Shown here: positions 16,355-24,034 of the stretch, piece by piece
Layout: each line of letters starts with the position of its first letter
Position numbering within the stretch: the stretch's first letter is position 1
From: Deltaproteobacteria bacterium HGW-Deltaproteobacteria-15
Lineage (GTDB): Bacteria > Desulfobacterota > DSM-4660 > Desulfatiglandales > HGW-15
Direction: 5' to 3'
Length of the DNA stretch: 64,000 nt
NCBI GenBank assembly: GCA_002840535.1
Contig: PHBH01000018.1
Coordinates: 1-64,000, forward strand
Position numbers and translations under genes: made by a program
The notes under the pieces: generated by a model
Told to the model about the DNA's origin: nothing
The model's database searches: none
Seen by the model: the letters and a program-made list of their open reading frames with translations, nothing else

Positions 16355-17419
16355 ATGAGGAAATCCCTGTTCAGTGACGCACCCGACATCCTTCCGGTCC
16401 GGCTGTCCGGAGGAATGAGCGTGTCGGATCTGATCCATGCGATGGGGCAGAACTCCTTTGAGTCCCGAAACGTCTACCGGGGCGCCCGGCTCTTTAAACG
16501 CATGATCGAGGAGGGCGACACCATATGGCTGGGTGTGGCAGGGGCAGGCGTTGCCGGGGGAATGGGGGGCATGATCATCTCGCTTCTCGAAGCAGGCTTT
16601 ATCGACGTGATTTGTTCCACAGGCGCCCAGACCTACCACGATCTTCACTTCGCCTTTGGTCTCCCGGTGAAGGCCGTTCATCCCAAATGGGATGACAATG
16701 CGCTCCGGGCCCACGGAGACACCCGGATTTACGATATCGGCATCCGTGAAAAGGAAACGCTGGAGGCACAGGACGAAATCATCCGCCGGTTTGTCAAGGA
16801 ATCCTATGGGCCGCTTTCCGATCATCCTCTATCGAGTTGGGAATTCAACTACCGTCTGGGTCTCTGGACGAATGAGAACGCACCCTACCCCGACAGAAGT
16901 TTTGTCGCTGCAGCCGCCCGAAACGGGGTGCCATTGTTCTGGGATTCTCTTTCCAACCATTCCATAGCGATGAATCTTGTCCGCACCGACCGTGAAGGTT
17001 ATCCCGTCACGATATCGCCGCAAAAGGATGTCTTCGATTCGGCGGCAATAGCCTTTTCGGCGACTGCCGGGGGTTTTGTGGAGCTGGGCGGCGGGGGTCC
17101 GAAAAATTTTATTCAGCAGACCGGCCCCACAATCAGCCAGATCCTCGAGGTTCCCTTCGAAGGAGCTGACAGAGGCCTTCAAATCAGCACAGCGGTAGAG
17201 AAGGAAGGCAGTCTTTCCGGCTGCAGCTTCAGCGAGTCCGTGACATGGGGCAAGTACCGTTCTGTGGATGAGGAAAAGCTGGTGCAGATATGGGGCGAGT
17301 ACAGCATCGTATTTCCGCTGTTGACCGCTTACGTGCTTGATCAGTGCAAACCGAGACCGCCCAGGAATCTTGTCCGGGAAATGGAGAACATCATTCAAAA
17401 ACTGGAAGAGGCGAAGTGA
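16355..17419 (+). CDS. Deoxyhypusine synthase-like enzyme (possible homospermidine synthase)
   Basis: A 354-residue member of the NAD-dependent deoxyhypusine synthase family. The catalytic Lys that forms the imine is in ESVTWGKY. The NAD-binding parts are GVAGAGVAGGMGG and GFVELGGGGPKNFI; ICSTGAQTYHD is also conserved. Bacteria lack eIF5A, and bacterial members transfer an aminobutyl group between free polyamines (homospermidine synthase-like) or act on agmatine-derived substrates. Placed 48 bp after arginine decarboxylase, it probably uses a product of that pathway. A GTG at 16304 overlapping the previous stop is an alternative start adding 17 residues. Confidence 0.85.
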   Translation: MRKSLFSDAPDILPVRLSGGMSVSDLIHAMGQNSFESRNVYRGARLFKRMIEEGDTIWLGVAGAGVAGGMGGMIISLLEAGFIDVICSTGAQTYHDLHFAFGLPVKAVHPKWDDNALRAHGDTRIYDIGIREKETLEAQDEIIRRFVKESYGPLSDHPLSSWEFNYRLGLWTNENAPYPDRSFVAAAARNGVPLFWDSLSNHSIAMNLVRTDREGYPVTISPQKDVFDSAAIAFSATAGGFVELGGGGPKNFIQQTGPTISQILEVPFEGADRGLQISTAVEKEGSLSGCSFSESVTWGKYRSVDEEKLVQIWGEYSIVFPLLTAYVLDQCKPRPPRNLVREMENIIQKLEEAK

Positions 17420-17501
17420 ACCTCAACCCCCTGCAATTCAGAAACTCTCTTTTACTTTCTTCCTGTAAAGAAATCTTCGATTTCGCGCAGCTTCATGTAA
17501 A

Positions 17502-17548
17502 CCCCTTTCCGTGCAGAGAGTCTAAATAGTTAAAAGCTCGGAAAGGGG
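17502..17548 (+). promoter_or_regulatory. 5'-leader hairpin covering the ribosome-binding site
   Basis: CCCCTTTCCG (17502-17511) is perfectly complementary to CGGAAAGGGG (17539-17548), with a 27-nt loop. The right arm contains the Shine-Dalgarno (AAAGGGG) of the gene starting at 17558, so the folded mRNA would hide it. Confidence 0.5.
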
Positions 17549-17557
17549 GGCTTTCTC

Positions 17558-19648
17558 ATGAATAAAGCAGCCATTATCGCAGCAGGGTTTCTGTTCATAC
17601 TGTCTACGGCTTATCCGGCACCCTCCCGGGGCATGGATCGGGAAGATGAAAACCGGGCGGATGCGCCGGTTTATGTGGGCCGAATCTCCCATGTGGAGGG
17701 GTTGGCTCTTCGCTATGACCCCGACGAAACAGCATGGGTCGAGATCTCTGAGGATTCCCCCTTCGGCTTCAGTGACAGGCTGAAGACCCAACAGGGGTCA
17801 AGGGCGGAGATCATACTGCCCAACAATACCTGGATACGGCTGGACCAGGGAACCGAAATTGAGCTGATTTCACTCGATAGCGAAGAAACCGGCATCAATC
17901 TGCATCATGGAAAAGCGCGGTTTATCAACAAGGGAACCGATTCCAGGATTACAGTCGCCACTTCCGCCGGACAGGTGACTGGGCCATCCATGACAAGCTT
18001 TGACATTTATATCGAAAATGATGCAATGCAGATCATTCCTTCGAAAGGTTCGGTTTACTTGAATCAGGGAGCCGATGACGCAGTTCTGGAGATCAACCCG
18101 GAGTCGAACGGCATTGTCACGGACGGACAGACTATTGCAGCGGGAAAAGGCCGGTTGGACCGGGTTTGGAACGACTGGAACTCCCAAAGGGACACCCTCT
18201 GGGCAAGAAGGATCGAGTCAGGGTCAAAGTCCGCGGAATACCTCCCTCCGGCGCTTGAGGACCAGGCTCATGTGTTGCAGGATAATGGAGTATGGGAAAG
18301 GGTTTATTATGATGGTGCATATGGGCATTTCTGGCGTCCGGTCCATGTAACACCCGGCTGGTCCCCATTTGCCGTCGGCAGATGGACGGTCTGGTACGGG
18401 GATCATGTCTGGATTCCCGCTGAGCCTTTCGGGTATGTCACCCATCACTACGGGAGCTGGGTGTTTGCGCACAGCCGTTGGTACTGGGCGCCTCCCCTGG
18501 CGTCCCCGAGGATCGCTTTCGGTCACCCGCGGTGGAGAATAGGTTTTGGCTGGTACCCCGGGCGGGTGGCATGGATCCATTCATACCGGCACGTCGGGTG
18601 GGTGCCGCTTGCGCCGCATGAACCCTATTACACCCGCCGCCATTGGGGGCCGCGGAGCGTGGTGGTGAAGAACGTGCACATCACCAACATCCATGTGCAG
18701 AAGTATGCAAACGTGAACCACGCCGTCGTGGTTCAGAAGAAAGACCTCTACCGTCACGACAATTACAGGAATCACAGGATACAGAGGCCGGATAAAAACA
18801 GGATTGCGCATGAATATCGACCGCTCCCTGTGATCGACCCCAAAGGGAAGGGACAGGGTTTTCGAAAGGCAGGTCAGATAGTGTCTGACGATAAGGGTAA
18901 GGGTATCGAACGCGAAACGCGAAGGGACGGGAAATCCGCCGCGGATCTCAGGGCAAAACCAAACGGAAAACAGCCCGAAATCGGCGCTGAGAATCATCAA
19001 AGTCGAGCCCGCAGAACGGTTGCCAATTCTGAAGGGAAACAGACCACTGTTCAGTCTGCACCCGCTCCCGGGAATCGGATCGAGAGCCGTCCGCCTGTTT
19101 CGATCAGCAATGGAAAAGGGGCTGAAAGCAACCAGAAAGCGCGCGACAAGGAAATCCGGAAAGATGGTGTGAAGGGACGTGATCAGCAATCGCAAAAAAA
19201 TCTGAACCCGGCAGTTCGATCGCCTGCGGAAAAGGCGGTTTCCACGGGCAATGGAAAAGGAGCTGGGAGAATTTCAAACAAGGATAGCGGAGACAAAGGA
19301 AAAGAGGTCTTCAGAAATGGAAGTGGAGAGAATCCTCAGGGGTTCGTCAAGAGAGAACGCTCAGCCGGACCAAACTATCAAAGGGTTGCACCAGCGCCCC
19401 AAAAGAAGAGTGATTCAGTTGGACAAAACAGAGCAGGAAAACAGGGGGTTCAAAAATCCATCCATACAGTCCCAACCCCTAAGCGGCCCCAGGCACGATC
19501 CATTGAAGGGCGAACAGGAACATGGCAGACAGAGCGCCGACAGAATCCTGTACCGAACCAGATCAAGAAGGACAGTGGCAGGAATCAGGAACGCCGGGAG
19601 TTGAAAAGACCCGCAAAGGCGCAGGGTCGCGCGGGGCCGCGAGCGTGA
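17558..19648 (+). CDS. Secreted FecR-domain/YXWGXW-type protein with basic low-complexity tail
   Basis: A 696-residue exported protein with a signal peptide (residues 1-25). A FecR-like beta domain (about 38-170, RISHVEGLALR and FGFSDRLKTQQGSRAEIIL) is followed by a Trp/Tyr-rich region (about 240-375). The latter has repeats such as GRWTVWYGDHVWIP, WVFAHSRWYWAPP and VGWVPLAPHEPYY, as in DUF6600-type proteins. The last about 300 residues are disordered, rich in Lys, Gln, Arg and Asn, with recurring GKG motifs (PKGKGQG, DDKGKGI, SNGKGAE, GNGKGAG). Such proteins are periplasmic or surface-attached and poorly characterised. The start is preceded by AAAGGGG inside a hairpin. Confidence 0.75.
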   Translation: MNKAAIIAAGFLFILSTAYPAPSRGMDREDENRADAPVYVGRISHVEGLALRYDPDETAWVEISEDSPFGFSDRLKTQQGSRAEIILPNNTWIRLDQGTEIELISLDSEETGINLHHGKARFINKGTDSRITVATSAGQVTGPSMTSFDIYIENDAMQIIPSKGSVYLNQGADDAVLEINPESNGIVTDGQTIAAGKGRLDRVWNDWNSQRDTLWARRIESGSKSAEYLPPALEDQAHVLQDNGVWERVYYDGAYGHFWRPVHVTPGWSPFAVGRWTVWYGDHVWIPAEPFGYVTHHYGSWVFAHSRWYWAPPLASPRIAFGHPRWRIGFGWYPGRVAWIHSYRHVGWVPLAPHEPYYTRRHWGPRSVVVKNVHITNIHVQKYANVNHAVVVQKKDLYRHDNYRNHRIQRPDKNRIAHEYRPLPVIDPKGKGQGFRKAGQIVSDDKGKGIERETRRDGKSAADLRAKPNGKQPEIGAENHQSRARRTVANSEGKQTTVQSAPAPGNRIESRPPVSISNGKGAESNQKARDKEIRKDGVKGRDQQSQKNLNPAVRSPAEKAVSTGNGKGAGRISNKDSGDKGKEVFRNGSGENPQGFVKRERSAGPNYQRVAPAPQKKSDSVGQNRAGKQGVQKSIHTVPTPKRPQARSIEGRTGTWQTERRQNPVPNQIKKDSGRNQERRELKRPAKAQGRAGPRA

Positions 19649-19656
19649 GCTGCCTT

Positions 19657-20304
19657 TCATCCTTCAAAGCTCTTCAGGAAAAGATCCGCTTCCTTGATGG
19701 ATTTTTCCATTTCCAGGATGAGTTTCTGAACATCCGCCTCGATGGCGCCCACTTCCTGCTTGAGAGAGCCGATTGCCTGTGCGTTCAGGTTGTGCTTGAG
19801 ATACAGGACCTGATCCTGGTGGCGTTTGAGAACCGGCGTCATGCTCGCCTCTGCCCTTTTCATGGCCCGTTCGAGCCGGGAATAATTTTGCCTTGAGGTC
19901 TTCAGCGACGCCCTGCTTTTCTCACGGAGACCCTGGTCGCTGATCTGCTGGATCTCGGCTTCCCACTCCTTGAAAAGGTCCCCTGCGATCTGTTGCACGT
20001 TCCCTATTCTCTTTCTCACCGCTGCCGCCTGCTCTTCAGACTCCTCATAATCCGCTTTGATCTTGTTGTAGATTTCCTCCAGTTCGCCGCCTTTGAACCC
20101 GTACATCTCCTTCATTCTGGTCAGAGCGTCCTTGAACTGTTCTGTTGCCTCCTGTTGCTCGGATCGTGCCTTCTCCACGTTATCTCTCAGGAGGTGCCTC
20201 TTCTCCTTGCCCAGCTTCTCCCAGGCGGCATAATAGGTAGTCTGGCAGCCGATCAACATGATACATGCGAGTAGCACTGCAAGGATCCTCTTTCCAATTC
20301 TCAT
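19657..20304 (-). CDS. DUF2959 family lipoprotein
   Basis: A 215-residue protein with a lipoprotein signal (VLLACIMLIGC, lipobox near residue 20). It continues TTYYAAWEKLGKEKRHLL, the DUF2959 opening. The rest is nearly all helix with coiled-coil character (KARSEQQEATEQFKDAL; VQKLILEMEKSIKEAD). Predicted periplasmic, membrane-anchored; function unknown. GGAGATACCC lies before the ATG. It converges with the FecR-like gene, 8 bp apart. Confidence 0.85.
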   Translation of the reverse strand: MRIGKRILAVLLACIMLIGCQTTYYAAWEKLGKEKRHLLRDNVEKARSEQQEATEQFKDALTRMKEMYGFKGGELEEIYNKIKADYEESEEQAAAVRKRIGNVQQIAGDLFKEWEAEIQQISDQGLREKSRASLKTSRQNYSRLERAMKRAEASMTPVLKRHQDQVLYLKHNLNAQAIGSLKQEVGAIEADVQKLILEMEKSIKEADLFLKSFEG

Positions 20305-20461
20305 GGGTATCTCCTGTCTGCCGTCTTTGATCGTCTTGGGGTTCCCTTCAAATCTTTTTCGAGATGCTCTTCTGAAGCCTATGCCATCTTTTTTTCACGC
20401 AGCTCTCATAACCACTGTTCCATGAAAGCGCAAAGATCCTCACAACATCCTTTCGGGTTGT

Positions 20462-21100
20462 TCATTTCACCGAAAAGCGGCGGGCAAGTTCCACGGCTTC
20501 CGCTGCATTTGCCCCGAAACCGTCCGCTCCGATCTTTTCCGCAAAAACGCGGTCCACAGGCGCGCCGCCTACCATTACTTTCACATGCTTCCTGAGCCCC
20601 TGACTCACCAGTTCCTCGACCACCTTCTTCATTTCGGGCATAGTGGTGGTCAGGAGTGCGGACAACCCCAGCACATCCGGTTTAATCTCCTTGACCTTAT
20701 CCAGGAGTCTTTCCACGCTCAGGTCAACTCCCAGGTCGATCACCTTGAACCCGGCGCCTTCCAGCATCATGGTCACCAGGTTCTTTCCTATATCGTGGAG
20801 ATCGCCTTGAACTGTAGCCATGATGACGGTGCCGCGCGATCGGCTCTCGTTCCCCGCGAGCAGAGGTTTTACCACATCCAGACCATTCTTCATGGTCACT
20901 GCGGAAACCAGCATCTCCGGGACAAAGATTTTACCGCTTCCGAAATCCTTGCCCACAACATCCATTGCCGAGATAAGCGCATCGTTGATAATCGCATTGG
21001 GATCAACCCCTGCGTTCAGCGCCTCCTGCACTATCGTTTTGATGTCACCGTGCTTGCCGCCGATCACAGCATCTCTGATCGCGTCGATGTGACCCGCCAT
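20462..21100 (-). CDS. Corrinoid (B12-binding) protein of a methyltransferase system
   Basis: A 212-residue methyltransferase corrinoid protein. The N-terminal four-helix cap (about 1-85) is followed by a B12-binding Rossmann domain with the cobalt-ligand motif GDLHDIGKNLV and then GLSALLTTTMPEM and VMVGGAPV. It carries methyl groups on cobalt between a substrate-specific methyltransferase and an acceptor. Start 21100 has AAGGAGGAACG upstream; the longer frame to 21208 adds an unlikely N-terminus. It lies downstream of the MtaA/UroD-like gene on the same strand (122-bp gap). The methyl donor is not identifiable. Confidence 0.92.
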   Translation of the reverse strand: MAGHIDAIRDAVIGGKHGDIKTIVQEALNAGVDPNAIINDALISAMDVVGKDFGSGKIFVPEMLVSAVTMKNGLDVVKPLLAGNESRSRGTVIMATVQGDLHDIGKNLVTMMLEGAGFKVIDLGVDLSVERLLDKVKEIKPDVLGLSALLTTTMPEMKKVVEELVSQGLRKHVKVMVGGAPVDRVFAEKIGADGFGANAAEAVELARRFSVK

Positions 21101-21222
21101 TGCAGTCGTTCCTCCTTCTCGCGTAAAACTCCAGCTCTCTGATGAGGGCTGATGGTGCATGCGCTTTCCCGGGCAAGTCTCGCCTTCAAAAGAGATCCCC
21201 GCGGCCAATCTGCTTCATCCTG

Positions 21223-22263
21223 TCATCGCTGAAGCGTTCCCACTTCAGTAACAGGATATCCCTCTTCAGCCGCCTCTACGATTGCCCGCAGGTTTTCAAG
21301 AGGCGTGCTGAGCGGAACGGCGCATTCCGGTCCGATAATGTTCACGCCCGCTTCGATGGCATAACGGGCCTGTTTGTAGACATCCTCCGGGGTTCCTTGA
21401 AGGAGTGCCTGAGGATTGTTAATGTTCCCAACCAGGGAGATCCTGTCCCCGACCCTGCGCACGGCCTCTTTGGAATCCACCTGCCATTCAAAGTGGTAGC
21501 CGTCCACACCGGATTGTGCAAAAAGCTCCAAGCGGTCGGAGCAGTTCCCGCAGACATGGAGAATGATGGGGCCTCCGGCCTGAGCCGTGATTTCCTGGTG
21601 GATGGGGAGCAGATATTCCTCATAGTGGTAAGGGCCGACCAGATTGCGGGTTGCGTGATCTGCCAGCACCACGATATCGGCACCGGCCGAGAACTGCGCA
21701 TTAATGAAGGCGATGGTGACCGGGACCAGTTGCCGGAGCATCCTGCGCACTTTCTCCTTTTCGCCCATGCCCACTGCCAGGAGAAAGTTCTGGGTCCCTG
21801 CCATGTGATAAGACATAGTCCAGGGGCCCATCACTTTGCCGATAATGGCGGCCCGGCCTCCCACATGGCGCCTGATGGTGGAGATGGCATCCAAAACCAC
21901 GCGGCAGGAAGGCTTTTCCAGTAGATCGGCGGGCACCGATATGTCCGAGAAATCACCATTGGGAAAGCCCTTGACATCAGGCATCTTGTCGCGGCCGCCC
22001 CAGTCCACCTGCGCGCCCAGGGCGGCAGCCTCTTGCACAACGGAATATTCGGGCATGACCGTATCGAAACCCAGAGTTTCGTGGCCGGCTATAGCCAGCT
22101 CGGCCATGGCCTGTGAATGAAGATGCGCCGCTGGAAACGAGACGCCGGCCCTATCCATAAGACCATGGCAGGCGATGGAGGTGGGGTTTCCGACCGGTGG
22201 CCGCAACCCCCGGCGGCCGCCGAACATGGCTGACATTACCAGGTTGTATGAATTGATCTTCAC
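21223..22263 (-). CDS. Uroporphyrinogen decarboxylase/MtaA family methyltransferase
   Basis: A 346-residue UroD-fold protein of the MtaA/CmuA type. The zinc ligands are in LHVCGN and IGPECAVP, and the barrel shows GKVMGPWTMSY. MtaA-type enzymes move a methyl group from a corrinoid protein to coenzyme M or another thiol or folate-like acceptor. Together with the corrinoid protein gene just downstream it makes a methyl-transfer module. There is no MtaB/MttB-type substrate methyltransferase in the window. The start is GTG with AGGGAG upstream. Confidence 0.88.
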   Translation of the reverse strand: MKINSYNLVMSAMFGGRRGLRPPVGNPTSIACHGLMDRAGVSFPAAHLHSQAMAELAIAGHETLGFDTVMPEYSVVQEAAALGAQVDWGGRDKMPDVKGFPNGDFSDISVPADLLEKPSCRVVLDAISTIRRHVGGRAAIIGKVMGPWTMSYHMAGTQNFLLAVGMGEKEKVRRMLRQLVPVTIAFINAQFSAGADIVVLADHATRNLVGPYHYEEYLLPIHQEITAQAGGPIILHVCGNCSDRLELFAQSGVDGYHFEWQVDSKEAVRRVGDRISLVGNINNPQALLQGTPEDVYKQARYAIEAGVNIIGPECAVPLSTPLENLRAIVEAAEEGYPVTEVGTLQR

Positions 22264-22295
22264 GATTGGGCTCCCTGAGTCTGATTTCGTTCACT

Positions 22296-22373
22296 TCAAA
22301 CCGGCATTGCGAAGGGTTTGACATCTGCATTGACGATGGCAGTCAATCTTCGCGTAACCCTCTTTTCTGCCAT
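22296..22373 (-). pseudogene. N-terminal remnant of a class III adenylate cyclase
   Basis: A 25-codon frame, MAEKRVTRRLTAIVNADV followed by KPFAMPV and a stop. The first part closely follows the usual start of one class III cyclase group (RRLaAIvaADVvGYSRLM). It keeps a strong ribosome site (AAAGGAGAGGG) but loses the rest. It is probably what is left of a deleted cyclase gene; a leader peptide is the alternative. Confidence 0.5.
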
Positions 22374-22601
22374 TGAACCCTCTCCTTTAAAGCTCGACTC
22401 GATCTCTGAGGCGGAACGCTCAAAGAATAGCCCTTCGCGCGGGATATGTCTACATGCGGTCACATGCTGTTAAAAAGAGCTATGTTCTCTTTTCGAATAT
22501 TCCGCATGAACCTCATTTCTAGATTAATCAAATACTTACAGTGAAGGACCTCTCCGGGAGTGTATTGGGTGCGAGTAATCGGGGTGGAGTTGATAACATG
22601 T
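22374..22601. other. Intergenic region, no gene seen
   Basis: AT-richer sequence between the cyclase remnant and the globin-coupled kinase. The non-coding stretch continues to 22849. A 12-bp direct repeat, TGCCGGGTAGGC, occurs at 22720 and 22830. No convincing promoter boxes or RNA were found. Confidence 0.4.
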
Positions 22602-22621
22602 TTGTGAGACAATCCTCACAA
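22602..22621. promoter_or_regulatory. CRP-like inverted repeat
   Basis: TTGTGAG-N6-CTCACAA has perfect 7-bp arms and resembles a CRP half-site pair. However, the spacing between TGTGA and TCACA is 8 rather than 6 bp. It lies 229 bp upstream of the globin-coupled kinase. A candidate operator only. Confidence 0.3.
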
Positions 22622-22849
22622 TCGTGATCTGAATTCCGAACCCTCGGGACGGCTCGATATCGCGCCCCGTTGATTAATCACGGGTCCGTCATTATAAGGC
22701 ATAAGGAGAAAGGGACTGGTGCCGGGTAGGCTGATGCCGGCCCAGGGCGTGAGCGTCCAAATCCCGGAATATACCGCCCCTTTCGACCATGTTGACAATA
22801 GGATGTTTTCCATCGAAATCCTGGCGTCATGCCGGGTAGGCAGGTGTGA

Positions 22850-24019
22850 ATGAAACTCGATATTCCTGTACCTTTTGAAAGACTGGCCTGGTTTCGAGAA
22901 AAACTGGGGCTGGAAGAGGAGCACATGAACCGCCTTGGTGGATTTCGCGAGACATTCCTCGCTGAAAAGGACAGGTTCGCGGACTCCCTTTTTCAATACT
23001 TTTTTGAAATCCCTGAGACCAGGACCATCCTGGACCACGAAAGGCGGAGCAGAGAACTCAAGAGAGTATGGGCCTACTGGTACGAGCTCCTGTTCAAAGG
23101 CAGTTTCACCGCCGAGATGTTGACCTATCTCTGGAGAAGCGGGGTCCGCCATGTGGAGATCAATCTGGACAAGAGATTCATCAATCTGGCGTATGCCTTT
23201 ATTCGGAAATTTCTCCAGGACGTGGGAAGAACCCTCGACAATTCACAGCATGAAGCCGTTTTCGTTGCACTCGACAGGTTAATCGATTTTTGTCTGCTGA
23301 CTGAAACGCACGCCTATGTGACTGCCATTTCGCAGTGCGATATAGAGGTGGTGAAGGGATTGTCGCACCAGGTGAGAAACCCGCTCACCATAATCGGGGG
23401 TAACATTTTACGGCTTCAGAGAAAGATGAAACCGGGCAGTCCTGTCAGCAGGACGTATGAGACCATCCTGATGGAGAACAGGCGGCTCGAGAACATGGTG
23501 AGAGATGCAGGCGTTTACTCGGAATTGTTTCAACTTGAGCCCATCCTCTCGGATGTCAGGCTCGAGACCGCAATCCTGCTCGCCTTGAAAAAACTGCAGG
23601 GAATGGAGGAGATGAAAACCGCCCGAATACAGGTAAAGCTGGACCCGGCATTCCCTCATGTGCAGGGAGATTCAACGGCACTCGAGACGATGTTCTATTA
23701 TCTCCTGCAGAACAGCCTGGAAGCGCTGGACCCGATGAATCCTGTCATCATTATCTCATCAGGAGTGGCTGATACGGAGGAGGCTTATACCCAAGTGGAG
23801 ATATTCAACACAGGCAAGTCGCCCGATTCCGAGGAACTCCTCAATGCCTTTGTCCCGTTTTATTCCACCAAGCCCCACGGCACAGGATTCGGCCTTGCGA
23901 TAGCGCAGATCGTTGCCAGGAAGAGCCTCGGTGATGTAATGCTTGAGTCCGTGCCCGGTGAAGGCACCAGGTGCATTGTAAGGCTTCCGATTCGCCACTC
24001 ACTGCGTGAAGAGCTCTGA
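22850..24019 (+). CDS. Globin-coupled sensor histidine kinase
   Basis: A 389-residue soluble kinase. The N-terminal about 155 residues fit a sensor-globin/protoglobin domain. The proximal haem His is probably in GVRHVEINLDKRFINLAY, which parallels the HxxIGLxPxWY region of HemAT-type sensors. A linker leads to HisKA (GLSHQVRNPLTIIGG) and an HATPase with FVPFYSTKPHGTGFGLAIA; the usual N-box reads YYLLQNSLEAL. It would sense O2, CO or NO through haem and phosphorylate a response regulator. No regulator lies next to it. Confidence 0.8.
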   Translation: MKLDIPVPFERLAWFREKLGLEEEHMNRLGGFRETFLAEKDRFADSLFQYFFEIPETRTILDHERRSRELKRVWAYWYELLFKGSFTAEMLTYLWRSGVRHVEINLDKRFINLAYAFIRKFLQDVGRTLDNSQHEAVFVALDRLIDFCLLTETHAYVTAISQCDIEVVKGLSHQVRNPLTIIGGNILRLQRKMKPGSPVSRTYETILMENRRLENMVRDAGVYSELFQLEPILSDVRLETAILLALKKLQGMEEMKTARIQVKLDPAFPHVQGDSTALETMFYYLLQNSLEALDPMNPVIIISSGVADTEEAYTQVEIFNTGKSPDSEELLNAFVPFYSTKPHGTGFGLAIAQIVARKSLGDVMLESVPGEGTRCIVRLPIRHSLREEL

Positions 24020-24034
24020 CATGCGTGAAGACGG

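Noticed and set aside
22720..22841. Direct repeat TGCCGGGTAGGC as an attachment site
   Set aside because: Only 12 bp, 110 bp apart, with no tRNA, integrase or gene between; kept only as a note on the intergenic region.
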